Positions 16,269-23,527 of a DNA stretch of 32,010 bases are shown piece after piece. The DNA is from a virus. The position numbers were made by a program, and so were the translations under genes. Every line of letters begins with the position of its first letter. Within the stretch, counting starts at the first letter, position 1. The stretch is taken from the IMG/VR virus record IMGVR_UViG_3300006810_014106, positions 1-32,010 of that record. One strand, given 5' to 3'. The notes under the pieces were generated by a model. The model worked only from the letters and a program-made list of their open reading frames with translations. It had not been told where the DNA came from and searched no databases.

Positions 16269-17356
16269 TACCATGCCCCTTCAAATTGATCTTGGTCTGA
16301 ATAATCGTCATGCTCTGAGCCTTCACCCCAGCGGCTTACCCTGTCTGGTAGAGAGGTGAAGTCGATTTCACCACCTTCCATGTAATCCGCTCGGTTTGCC
16401 ATTGCTAGAGCAACCGCGAAGTCACCGTGGCGTTTGCTTTTTGAGTCGTTTGCGCCTTCATCTTTAGTACGGCCCTTATCAATTGCAGGGATACCGTTCA
16501 CGACTTTGATATGCTGTAAATCGTCTAGGATGTTTTGATGGCGTGGTACTTCCATGTTAAAGGATTCAAATTCGGCTTTTAATTTAGGCATCCATTCTTG
16601 GTACCAGCCCGCTGACAGCATGACTTGATCCACCATTTCTGTACCAAACTCTATCGCTGCTTGCTCTGCTAAGTAGCCGCCGTTCCCTGTTGCATCGAAA
16701 GCTAAACCACTCAAGCGAGGAAGTCGTTTAGTGATGAACAGCATGACTTGCTTTTGCTGCTCGTATGTCAGGTCTCGCAACTCAACAACAAAGGGCGTTC
16801 GCTTTCGTAAGTCTGAACGTTTGGCCAGTGGGACGAAGACAGTTAAATCGCCACGTCGTGCAAAATCCTCACCGAAGGTATGGCGGTGTTCTGGATTTAG
16901 CTTATTTAGTAGTGGCAAGAGATGCTCGTTACAAAAATCATTCATCTCAGCTTCGCGCATGGATGGCGACCAGGTCATAAAGTCGGCTGGCGCTTCATAA
17001 CGAATAATTGGGATAGAGTGATCGGCCACCATGGCTTGTTCGATCAGTACACGGCCTAAATAAGAGCCTCCAGATTTTTTAGGTACGCAGCCGTATTCTT
17101 CATCGGCGGACTCTTTATTGGGCGCATTTTTATAGAGACCATCGCGCCATTTCTTCTCTGCTTCTGGTGACCATATTTGCCCTGTAACGAAGCAGATACG
17201 GCGGTACAGACCGTCCGCGATGGCGTCATCAAGTGTAATGCGGTGAACGCTGTAATCTTTTTTACCTTCACGGGCTTCTTGAATGTACTCATTGAACGCG
17301 TTGTCTACGCCATTATGCGTGCTGATAAGGCGAACTTTGTTCCCCCACATGATCAA
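16268..17356 (-). pseudogene. Terminase large subunit, C-terminal nuclease fragment
   Basis: 362 residues counted from a TTG at 17356; an ATG lies at 17350. It begins right at the ATPase coupling motif (MWGNKVRLISTHNG), a position that is internal in every intact relative, so the true gene starts upstream. The RNase H-like nuclease has Asp164 and Asp170 in GEDFARRGDLTVF, Asp221 in GLAFDATGNGG and Asp312 in KRHGDFAVALA, all intact. In the complete enzyme this domain cuts packaged DNA once the head is full. Confidence 0.85.
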
Positions 17357-17362
17357 ACCAAA
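17353..17362 (-). other. Single-base frameshift joining the two terminase fragments
   Basis: The coding strand reads GCT TTG GTT TGA. With one extra base (GCT TTG GCT TTG ATC ATG TGG) the protein continues KAALALIMWGN, which fits the family. The heptamer here, T TTG GTT, is not a known slippery site, so a one-base loss or sequence error is preferred over programmed frameshifting. Confidence 0.8.
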
Positions 17363-17922
17363 GCGGCTTTAAGCAGTTCTTCTAATGATTCATGAAAGGC
17401 CGCTTCATCGATAACGACGTCGCCTTGCAAACCACGTAAGTTGCTAGGCCTAGAGCTAAGCGCTTGTATCTTCCTTCCCGTTTTAGGGAATCGGATCATG
17501 TAAGTTAGAATTTCTTCTTTCTTACCTTCGTCCCAGAATGTTTGTTCGTAAACATCCGCTTCTGCTAACTCGTTAAATGCGCGGGCAAACAAGGCACAGG
17601 CCGCTATATACTCAAGCGCCATTTCGCGTTTTGAGCCTACATAAAAGGTATTGCACCCACCACGACTACGAGGCTTTGCTGCATTAACTACGTTGCGTCC
17701 GGCTTCCGCCCAGGTCAAACCGCAACGGCGAGTTTTTTCGCCAATCATTATTTGGCTTTCATCTTCAAACCATCGTTGTTGATAGCCCAAAAAGACTGGT
17801 TCAGTCTCTGGTTGAGCGTCCGCCATGTCTTGAGGCACATCAACACCGTAGATTTCCATCTCTTCAGCGAGATTGATTTTCTTTGGATGATCAAGAGGCA
17901 TCAAAACTTTTATTTTAGACAT
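17353..17922 (-). pseudogene. Terminase large subunit, N-terminal ATPase fragment (Mu gp28-like)
   Basis: 189 residues. The packaging motor ATPase: adenine-binding GYQQRWFED (46-54), a Walker A-like EKTRRCGLT (62-70) typical of Mu-like terminases rather than classic GKT, and Walker B VVIDEA (169-174) with the catalytic Glu173. The frame ends 15 residues later at a TGA just before the coupling motif, which lies in the -1 frame. The start overlaps the DUF3486 stop by one base pair of codons (TAATG). Taken with the downstream fragment, the gene would encode about 545 residues, a normal length. Confidence 0.88.
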
Positions 17923-18497
17923 TACGCCTTACCCAATAAGATGCCGCGAATACGATCTTCAAGCTGCTCGCTCATGCCGTCTTGGCCGCGTAATTCATCT
18001 GATAACGTATCAGCTACTTCTGCGGCATAAGCCATACGAATCTCTTTCTCGCGCTTATGACTTGTCATGGCGGCGGCTTCAATGCGCTGGGCAACCATGG
18101 CCAATTGATTCAGCGCTTTAGGTTCTACTGGCTCACCGGATTCCATTAATGCAAACGAGGTTTCTGATGCGAGGGTGCGCACGGCTTCTTGGAGCAACTT
18201 ACCCACGTCGCTCGTTGGTTCGTTGCCTAACTTAGATACCCACACCTCTGACACTTCGCGCATCTCACGGATACGGGAACCGATTTGTTCCATGCGCGCG
18301 GCGTAGCGATTTAGACCAGAGCGAGACAGCTTTGCCTCTTTAAGGCCTGCTTTGTCGATCTTCTGATTAACGATCTCAAGTACTTCTGTCTGTTCTAAAC
18401 GACCATCACGCAGCATGGCATTCAGCTGCTCTTTGATCTCGCTCGGCAACAGGTCGACTTTAGAGCGACGGCCACGAGTACGCTTTTCAATAGTCAT
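17922..18497 (-). CDS. DUF3486 protein, terminase small subunit-like (Mu gp27)
   Basis: 191 residues, almost all helical. Starts with a basic RTRGRRSKVDLLP segment followed by EIKEQLNAMLRDGRLEQTEV, a small DNA-binding helix bundle, and a GLNRYAARM motif; this is the DUF3486 family always found just before the Mu-like terminase large subunit. It probably recognises the pac end of the phage DNA. Overlaps both neighbours by 1-4 bases, so it is part of a tightly coupled packaging operon. Confidence 0.9.
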   Translation of the reverse strand: MTIEKRTRGRRSKVDLLPSEIKEQLNAMLRDGRLEQTEVLEIVNQKIDKAGLKEAKLSRSGLNRYAARMEQIGSRIREMREVSEVWVSKLGNEPTSDVGKLLQEAVRTLASETSFALMESGEPVEPKALNQLAMVAQRIEAAAMTSHKREKEIRMAYAAEVADTLSDELRGQDGMSEQLEDRIRGILLGKA

Positions 18498-18781
18498 ACG
18501 CGTCGCGCCCGTTTAATGCCTGGCACGACTGAACGACCTTCAATGTGTTCGTAACCACGTTGCGCTAATGTAGCAACGTAGCAGCCGGACAAATCAACAA
18601 GAGATACGACGCCTTGCTCTTTCATCCACACTAAATGTGTTTTGATCACGTCACGAGTTACTGTGTGACCATATTGATCGAGGCAGTCCTGTAGAACTGA
18701 ATCATTAGCATTGCCGCCGCAATCGTTGAGCGAACGCAGCAAACACAAGCGTTGGTCCTGATTTAATAGATCTTGCATCAT
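18494..18781 (-). CDS. Mu gp26-like small winged-helix protein
   Basis: 95 residues. The pattern QRLCLLRSLNDCGGNANDSVL, then VTRDVIKTHLVWMKEQGVVSL and a C-terminal beta strand plus RGYEHIEGR is a winged-helix fold typical of the small Mu gp26-type protein located between DUF2730 and DUF3486. Its function is unknown; DNA binding in packaging or late regulation is plausible. Overlaps both neighbours by 4 bases. Confidence 0.8.
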   Translation of the reverse strand: MMQDLLNQDQRLCLLRSLNDCGGNANDSVLQDCLDQYGHTVTRDVIKTHLVWMKEQGVVSLVDLSGCYVATLAQRGYEHIEGRSVVPGIKRARRV

Positions 18782-19113
18782 GGGTTCTTTCTCTCTTTGA
18801 GTTCATTTTCTAACAGCAAATCGGATAGTTTTTGCACTTGATCTAGGCGAGGTACGAGGGATTGCAATTCACCACGCAGCCCTGCTATTTCAATGTTGAG
18901 CGCATGTAACTCCCGTTCCTTTGGTAGCTGCCTCACCACATCTTCTAGGCTGTTTACCTTTTGCTGAAGCGTAACCACGGTCTCCTGTTTGGCGTATGTC
19001 TTACTGAGTAACGCCATGATGACGAGACCGATAGTGGTAATAAGCGCCCAGATCATCGCCCAATATTTTGCTAATACTTCGCCGATCATTTTTTCTCTCG
19101 CGTTGTCTGACAA
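18778..19113 (-). CDS. DUF2730 membrane-anchored coiled-coil protein (Mu gp25-like)
   Basis: 111 residues: one membrane segment at ~18-37 (WAMIWALITTIGLVIMALL) and a long coiled coil to the end. This is the DUF2730 family of Mu-like phages, encoded just after the lysis genes. One N-terminal membrane anchor plus a periplasmic coiled coil is also the build of an inner-membrane spanin, so a lysis role is possible but not shown. It overlaps the zinc-finger gene by 28 bases. Confidence 0.82.
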   Translation of the reverse strand: MSDNAREKMIGEVLAKYWAMIWALITTIGLVIMALLSKTYAKQETVVTLQQKVNSLEDVVRQLPKERELHALNIEIAGLRGELQSLVPRLDQVQKLSDLLLENELKERKNP

Positions 19114-19298
19114 TGGATACAGCGAACCGCATTAACAGCAGCAACTCGCGCAAGTGGGATAATCTGAGTGCAATCCAGACAATAGCGACCATGCTCGTCT
19201 TCGTCGGGCTCTTCCTGAGCCCTTGACCTTGCTTGCGCTATTGACGTATTGCGGAAAAACTCTTCCTGGTCTGAAGCTCTGTCTAAGAAATCCGTCAT
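19086..19298 (-). CDS. TraR/DksA-type zinc-finger protein
   Basis: 70 residues from ATG 19298 (MTDFLDRASDQEEFF), with AAGGG upstream. Cys pairs in YCLDC and RCIHC, separated by 17 residues, form the C4 zinc finger of the short TraR/DksA family encoded in lysis-region positions of many Mu-like prophages. TraR-type proteins bind RNA polymerase in the secondary channel and can tune host transcription without ppGpp; whether this short version does so is not known. Overlaps holin by 4 bases. The open frame continues further upstream to 19436, but that part is within the holin gene and lacks any start signal. Confidence 0.85.
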   Translation of the reverse strand: MTDFLDRASDQEEFFRNTSIAQARSRAQEEPDEDEHGRYCLDCTQIIPLARVAAVNAVRCIHCQTTREKK

Positions 19299-19891
19299 TT
19301 GCGGCCCTTGATAACATTGGCGATCGCGCTCGTGACTTTGTCGCCCGATGACTTGGAATAAGGCGCAAAGCCATCCACAGTTCGCAAACCTAGATAAGCA
19401 AATGCAGGCGTTCCTAATGTCATTGCCAGCGTCCAATCAGCGCCGGAGCCATATGCAAATGCTTTCAAGCCCTCCATACCAATGATGTAGAGCACCATCA
19501 CCCAAAATGAGCGGCGCGCCATCAGTGGGCGCGTATGACGAACGACTTCATCTTGAGCGGTGTCCCCAGCACGAATTGTTTCTTGGGTTTCGTGGTGTTC
19601 TGCTTGCTTGTCAGACAATTGCAGCTCTTGGCGACGCGTCACTTGCTTCTCTAACTCAATTTTGAGCTTTTCGAGCTCAACCACCGCTTCAGGCGGCAGG
19701 TTTTGCAGTTCGCGTGTAACGGCTACTTGTTTAGATTCTTTGCTAAGCCCCAACACCGCATCGGCTTTTTCTACCGCGCTGGCGACTTTTTCCGCAGTGT
19801 CACTACCGCGAAACAGTGACGCAACACCACGAATCGCGGCGGGGCCGAGGTCTACAGCAAGAGAGGCAAGACTGGTTAATAAAGGCAACAT
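19295..19891 (-). CDS. Holin, 3-TM family
   Basis: 198 residues. N-terminal hydrophobic stretch (LLTSLASLAVDLGPAAIRG), a central charged helix of ~60 residues, then RHTRPLMARRSFWVMVLY and a membrane hairpin at ~140-172. This fits the 3-TM holin family also known from gene transfer agents (GTA_holin_3TM). It would open the inner membrane so the muramidase can reach the wall. It follows the lysozyme gene by 37 bases. Confidence 0.8.
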   Translation of the reverse strand: MLPLLTSLASLAVDLGPAAIRGVASLFRGSDTAEKVASAVEKADAVLGLSKESKQVAVTRELQNLPPEAVVELEKLKIELEKQVTRRQELQLSDKQAEHHETQETIRAGDTAQDEVVRHTRPLMARRSFWVMVLYIIGMEGLKAFAYGSGADWTLAMTLGTPAFAYLGLRTVDGFAPYSKSSGDKVTSAIANVIKGRK

Positions 19892-19928
19892 AGGTAATTC
19901 CTTAATTTAATTAGCTCAAAAAAGCGGC

Positions 19929-20507
19929 TCACAGAAACGTCCAGGCGCCGTCGACTAAATCCACGAGTCGATTGTGCCAGCCTTCTATAAAGCGGGTTTG
20001 AGAAGCGTTTTTAGTAATGATGCGAGCGTAAAAGCGCGCGCGGCGAAGGCTATAGCGATTGACGAGATAGCCACTATCACGGGAGGCAACAGCGGCACGA
20101 GTCAGAGGGCCAACCTTGCCGTCTGGCTTTGCTCCTGAGATTTCTTGCAGCAGTTCAATCGCAGTGACAGGGCCATGCTGCACCGCTGCATCAAACACCA
20201 TGAGTGCAACCGGCGCTGACCAATCGGCACAATGAGCAGCACGCCAATAACGCACGTGATACAAACTGACGATCTTTTCTAGTGTGAGGTTTTTGATATC
20301 GAGATGAGGGAATGCACGTTTTGAAATCCCGCCTTTAGTTTCGCCACCTGGATCGGTTGGGTCATTTACATACCCTAAATCGGGCTTAGGTGTACCATCC
20401 GCATAAAGCGCGCCTTCGCTGATTAAAACAAAGGTGACGGCCTTTCTAAACGCCAATGAATAGCTCAGCGGTATGTCACGGCAAACGACGTTGATGTTGG
20501 CCCCCAT
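19929..20507 (-). CDS. Endolysin, glycoside hydrolase 108 N-acetylmuramidase
   Basis: 192 residues. GH108 signatures: catalytic Glu31 in VLISEG, then YVNDPTDPGGETKGGISKR (46-64) and ALMVFDAAVQHGP (101-113); C-terminal peptidoglycan-binding helices follow, including GAKPDGKVGPLTRAA. It would cut glycan strands of the cell wall. The usual EGG-Y junction is broken by a 12-residue insertion (residues 33-44, with ADGTPKPD) between the catalytic Glu and YVNDP; the rest is normal. No signal peptide, so it depends on the holin. AGGA precedes the ATG. Late-motif copy 2 lies 65 bases upstream, at the position of Mu Plys. Confidence 0.9.
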   Translation of the reverse strand: MGANINVVCRDIPLSYSLAFRKAVTFVLISEGALYADGTPKPDLGYVNDPTDPGGETKGGISKRAFPHLDIKNLTLEKIVSLYHVRYWRAAHCADWSAPVALMVFDAAVQHGPVTAIELLQEISGAKPDGKVGPLTRAAVASRDSGYLVNRYSLRRARFYARIITKNASQTRFIEGWHNRLVDLVDGAWTFL

Positions 20508-20571
20508 GGTCTGATCCTAAATGTCTGGTTGATTTAGAGTCAGATTAGAGGGCGGCGGGTGTGCGGGGGGA

Positions 20572-20588
20572 TTTAAGAGTTTAGCGAA
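20572..20588 (-). promoter_or_regulatory. Late-promoter motif copy 2 (upstream of lysozyme)
   Basis: Minus strand TTCGCTAAACTCTTAAA followed by TCCCCCC. It lies in the 85-base gap between the C-like gene and the lysozyme, equivalent to Mu Plys, a C-dependent promoter. Confidence 0.6.
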
Positions 20589-20592
20589 AGGC

Positions 20593-21024
20593 TCAGCTAA
20601 ACAACTGAGGCTGAATGCGGGCTGTGTGCAGCTTGCGTTGTTGGGCGACAATATTGTAAATCTGAATCGTCGTCAATCCATACTCAGCCGCCAGGCTGTC
20701 ATGATTCGCGCGGCCGCGATAGCGCTCATAAATTAAGTGATCGCGTAGAGCGCGCTGCAAACGATCGTCACGGGGCAAATACAACTGACGCCCACCCAAG
20801 TAATGCGCAATAGCGAGAACATTGCTACGAGCCAATGTATGCGCCTGCTTTGCGTGCTCTGGATGACGGTGTTTGATTTGGGATTCCATGACGCACATCA
20901 GATCATGCAGCGTCTTAGGCCATAACTTTGGATCAGATTCTAATGTATCGATATTGGCCAGCAGAGTGTCCAGATCGTATTCATGATCCAAGCCTAGCTC
21001 GTTTTGATGCTCTTGATGTGACAT
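20593..21024 (-). CDS. Late transcription activator, Mor/C family (Mu C-like)
   Basis: 143 residues. The C-terminal half is the Mor/C signature: YLGGRQLYLPRDDRLQRAL (76-94) and a helix-turn-helix LAAEYGLTTIQIYNIVAQQR (111-130). The first ~50 residues are helical and carry the dimerisation region in the family. It is encoded at the head of the late operon, exactly where Mu C would be expected, while the other family member (Mor) ends the early operon on the opposite arm. GGGGGAAG precedes the ATG. It should switch on late promoters at the 17-bp motif. It may be regulated by an inexact dyad covering its ribosome-binding site. Confidence 0.88.
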   Translation of the reverse strand: MSHQEHQNELGLDHEYDLDTLLANIDTLESDPKLWPKTLHDLMCVMESQIKHRHPEHAKQAHTLARSNVLAIAHYLGGRQLYLPRDDRLQRALRDHLIYERYRGRANHDSLAAEYGLTTIQIYNIVAQQRKLHTARIQPQLFS

Positions 21025-21028
21025 ACGC

Positions 21029-21054
21029 TTCCCCCAGTGAATTGCACTAAGGGG
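21029..21054 (-). promoter_or_regulatory. Inexact dyad over the C-gene ribosome-binding site
   Basis: Arms CCCC-AGTG and CACT-AA-GGGG surround AATTG (21032-21054, plus strand). On the mRNA the GGGGG of the Shine-Dalgarno is in one arm, so folding could reduce translation, or the dyad could be an operator for Mor or C. Confidence 0.4.
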
Positions 21055-21072
21055 AGACTGTACGGGAAGTGA

Positions 21073-21089
21073 TTCGCTAAAGATTTAAA
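21073..21089 (+). promoter_or_regulatory. Late-promoter motif copy 3 (upstream of C-like gene, inverted)
   Basis: Plus strand TTCGCTAAAGATTTAAA, identical to copy 2 in its first nine and last five bases. It is inverted relative to copies 1 and 2 and lies 49 bases upstream of the C-like gene, which would suit autoregulation by C or middle-promoter binding by Mor. Confidence 0.5.
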
Positions 21090-21153
21090 AAGGGGGCAAA
21101 AGATTGTCGCGCTATAGCAGGACCCTCTTTTAGCAAGAAATGACTAGCAGTAT

Positions 21154-21618
21154 TTACTCCCTTATTGCTCTTTTGCACAAATTCACAATGATGATTGTCA
21201 ACAAACAAATTTGAATCATATTGTTAATACTAGACATCACAGCTCCTCTAATGAACCAAGGGCTTACGCTTTCTGAAATCCCAAGTAGCGCCAGAAAGAA
21301 TGTTAGTACCAAGCACCCGATTGCAAAATAGTAGATAAAAAAGAAGTTAGCTAAGTAACCCCCGTTTTTATACTTCCGAAACACTCTAGATTTCGCAAAA
21401 GAAAACATAAGAGTGATAACGGCAGCCAAAAAACCAAGCATCGTAAATGCAAAAGTCGATAAAATAACTGACAAATTGGCATTTTGATTTAGCAAGCCAA
21501 CCTGGAAGTTACTGTTTGACAGAATCAGCGCCCTGTAAAGTAGATAGCAAATCGGCCCAGGCGTTATCATTATGATAACGAAGAACATCATTACAGCTAT
21601 CCTCTTGGAAGTTTGCAT
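21154..21618 (-). CDS. rexB: RexB-like membrane protein (abortive infection)
   Basis: 154 residues with four predicted membrane segments (about 8-28, 50-73, 89-112, 130-148) and little else, the build of lambda RexB (144 residues, four TM). Local matches from memory to lambda RexB include PGPICYLLYRALI versus IVSICYLLFRHYI, and LSTFAFTMLGFLAA versus LSSYAGTMIAILIA. Starting at ATG 21618 puts the CYLL motif at nearly the same position as in lambda. In lambda, RexB is an inner-membrane ion channel that depolarises the cell once RexA is activated, stopping superinfecting phage. The gene overlaps the upstream rexA-like gene by 110 bases and is AT-rich compared with the late genes. Confidence 0.85.
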   Translation of the reverse strand: MQTSKRIAVMMFFVIIMITPGPICYLLYRALILSNSNFQVGLLNQNANLSVILSTFAFTMLGFLAAVITLMFSFAKSRVFRKYKNGGYLANFFFIYYFAIGCLVLTFFLALLGISESVSPWFIRGAVMSSINNMIQICLLTIIIVNLCKRAIRE

Positions 21619-22462
21619 CGTCTTGGAACTCCATTAGGCGTCTTTGCATTCTGCGGTTGCTAGAAGCTTTATCGTTAAGTGCAGTTGCAATCTCTTCTTC
21701 TTGCTTCTTAGTTATATTATCGGTTATAGCCCCCTGGCCAACAAGATATAAATCTGTCAAATGTGGGTACATATCGCCTTTTGCCTTAGTTATCATTTTC
21801 TTTACACCATCATCGGAAAGTGAATTAAGAACGTCTGTAACAGGCTCTTTAAGGTTTTTTCCTCGTAAAGGCTTGATGGTTATTTCTAACCCTCCGATAT
21901 CCTCAAGTGAAGAAATATCAGCACCAAGTTGTTCAAGCACATGCGAGAAAAAACCGTTTTCAGGTGTTATTTCAATGCTAGTTTTGCCAATAAAAGACAT
22001 ATTGATTGCTTCGCTTTTTGTTGCGCTAGCTGTTAGAGGATGTGCATGGAAGCTATAGTTAATAATTCCGAGTTTTTCTAACAACTCATTTATGTATTGA
22101 GTAAGGAGTATCATCTTAGGAGCAAATGAGGTTGAGCAGTAGCCTATAAAGTTATCCTTTATTAGAACGTAGGAAGCAAATCCTATGTGCTCATTTGCCT
22201 GTAACAAATTGTGAATTTCATCAATCGAAGTGTCGTTGGTGTTTATCTTACGAATCACTTCGTTGCTCCTTGTAATTACAAAAAGATATGTATCCTGCAA
22301 GTGTGGTAATAAATATAAATATTCATCGTTATGCCTGAAACTAGCTTTAAACTTAGGTTGATCAAACCTGCAAAACTCTTTCAATAAAGGGCGTATATCG
22401 AACTTTATTCTACTCTGGGTAGCGTTTTGCATCATGTAATACGCAAAATAATTCACTTTCAT
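21509..22462 (-). CDS. rexA: RexA-like sensor/activator (abortive infection)
   Basis: 317 residues, soluble. Collinear with lambda RexA (279 residues) along its length, as remembered: DTYLFVITRSNEVIRKIN (57-74) versus KTFLFTKTNDKSLVQKIN; NMSFIGKTSIEI (154-165) versus HMHFIGRTTVKV; GLEITIKP (191-198) versus SLDIVIKP; and KGDMYPHLTDLYLVGQGAIT (228-247) matches the equivalent AKDEAGDILTEHYL segment. TAGGAG precedes the ATG. RexA is known to bind DNA and to sense a phage DNA-protein intermediate. The C-terminus is ~38 residues longer than in lambda, exactly the part that overlaps rexB. Both genes lie downstream of the repressor, as in lambda, so they should be expressed in the lysogen. Confidence 0.85.
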   Translation of the reverse strand: MKVNYFAYYMMQNATQSRIKFDIRPLLKEFCRFDQPKFKASFRHNDEYLYLLPHLQDTYLFVITRSNEVIRKINTNDTSIDEIHNLLQANEHIGFASYVLIKDNFIGYCSTSFAPKMILLTQYINELLEKLGIINYSFHAHPLTASATKSEAINMSFIGKTSIEITPENGFFSHVLEQLGADISSLEDIGGLEITIKPLRGKNLKEPVTDVLNSLSDDGVKKMITKAKGDMYPHLTDLYLVGQGAITDNITKKQEEEIATALNDKASSNRRMQRRLMEFQDDANFQEDSCNDVLRYHNDNAWADLLSTLQGADSVKQ

Positions 22463-22606
22463 TAATAGCTCCTAGCTTAATTTTCAGGTCAAGCCTACAG
22501 CCCGGACCAATGAAGTATTGTTTTATTGCTTATCTAGATCAGGCATTCGCCCATGAGCCAATTTGAGAAAATACCTCTTAGCTATTGGTCTTACCTTTGC
22601 TGGGTC

Positions 22607-23095
22607 TTAAAAATCCATAAAGCCTTGTTTTGTTTCGCCTGCTTTTAGTGCTTTTTCTAAGCCTACTGAGAAGTCATTGAATTCAGAAACGACTTCTTGG
22701 TAGCCGCTTTCTGTTGGCCAATCCCATCCACATGCACTGGAAGATGGGACACAACGAATCAATTCGTATTGTAGTCGAGCCTTGCCATCTTTTGCGGCAA
22801 AGCGGAACTCATGGGCGGTACTGCAGATGTTACCGACCAAATTCCATGTTGAGATTCCTTTACCATAAATGATGCCATTCTCTTTATAGGACACTCGTAC
22901 AACGCTACCCGAGTTGTTGTACTTCTCTGCAAAATAGTAAACAGCAACGTCATAAAGCTCGTCTTTTGATTTGCCTTCGAGTGTGTAGTCGTAGGTAAAT
23001 TCAGCGGGTGCATCTGCTGGTGCCATTTTCATGCTGGCACAGCCAGTGAGTACCAATGACATAAATGCTGTGGCTAGTAGAATGTTTTTGTTCAT
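22607..23095 (-). CDS. Lipoprotein (putative outer-membrane, lysogenic conversion)
   Basis: 162 residues. Signal peptide MNKNILLATAFMSLVLTGC with lipobox LTGC, lipidated Cys19 and Ala20 at +2, which by the +2 rule means outer-membrane sorting. The mature part is a small alpha/beta domain (EFTYDYTLEGKSKDELYDVAV and later YQEVVSEFNDFSVGLEKAL) resembling DUF4468-type lipoprotein domains, plus a Cys pair (CSTAH... CVPSSSAC) that might form a disulfide. GGAAGGA precedes the ATG. Lysogen-expressed phage lipoproteins often block receptors or DNA entry; that role is inference from position within the immunity operon. Confidence 0.82.
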   Translation of the reverse strand: MNKNILLATAFMSLVLTGCASMKMAPADAPAEFTYDYTLEGKSKDELYDVAVYYFAEKYNNSGSVVRVSYKENGIIYGKGISTWNLVGNICSTAHEFRFAAKDGKARLQYELIRCVPSSSACGWDWPTESGYQEVVSEFNDFSVGLEKALKAGETKQGFMDF

Positions 23096-23135
23096 TGTTT
23101 TTTCCTTCCGTGAGTTTGTTTGATCTGGTCTTTTT

Positions 23136-23480
23136 CTAGGCTATTTTTTTTAGAAATTGCTGCTCGTTTTGCATTGCAATCAGCTGATCTGTGTACGCTT
23201 TCATATACAAAATATCGTTTTTTTGAATTCTGGGCTCTAAATTGTCAATTAAATTCGTGACACTGCCAGGCTCTATAAATAGGGATTCAGGGGCTTTCAG
23301 GTTTTTTAGGTATGTTACTTTTTTTGTTTTGATTTTTTTTAAAAGAATATTCTCAAGTTCCTTACGGATCAGTTTCTTGAGCGTTTTTTTAGACACGGGA
23401 AGATCACCCGAAACATTGAGGCTGAGGTTGCCATTGACTTGAATGTTGTTGTTACCATCAATTTGCATACTGCGTTCCAT
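23136..23480 (-). CDS. Unrecognised 114-aa protein with Gly-Asn beta motif
   Basis: Not recognised. The start at 23480 has AAGGGA before it. Residues 6-26 read QIDGNNNIQVNGNLSLNVSG, a short beta-repeat with GN turns; residues 30-60 are a basic helix (KKTLKKLIRKELENILLKK); the rest is helical. The same GN-NIQV motif ends the repressor encoded immediately upstream, so the two may bind each other through a beta arch or share a binding partner. The gene is in the repressor operon (47 bases after its stop) and 40 bases before the lipoprotein. Possible roles: corepressor, antirepressor, or effector-associated adaptor; the sequence does not decide. Confidence 0.72.
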   Translation of the reverse strand: MERSMQIDGNNNIQVNGNLSLNVSGDLPVSKKTLKKLIRKELENILLKKIKTKKVTYLKNLKAPESLFIEPGSVTNLIDNLEPRIQKNDILYMKAYTDQLIAMQNEQQFLKKIA

Positions 23481-23493
23481 CTTTCCCTTGCTT

Positions 23494-23521
23494 AGCGCTG
23501 TGGTTCCTGACCTTTAGCGCT
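23494..23521 (+). repeat. Direct repeat TTAGCGCT flanking the repressor-114-aa gap
   Basis: TTAGCGCT occurs at 23492-23499 and 23514-23521. Because AGCGCT is itself palindromic the two copies can also pair as a 6-bp stem with a 16-base loop. On the plus strand a TTTT tract follows, a weak terminator at best for antisense transcripts. Confidence 0.4.
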
Positions 23522-23527
23522 TTTTGA

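Noticed and set aside
17353-17362. Programmed frameshift in terminase
   Set aside because: T TTG GTT does not allow both tRNAs to re-pair after a -1 slip; no stem of note follows. A base loss is simpler.
18778-19113. DUF2730 gene as a proven spanin
   Set aside because: Topology fits, but no overlapping lipoprotein partner (o-spanin) is found next to it.
19299-19436. Extended N-terminus of the DksA-type protein
   Set aside because: These codons lie antiphase in the holin gene; AAGGG and ATG 19298 define the start.
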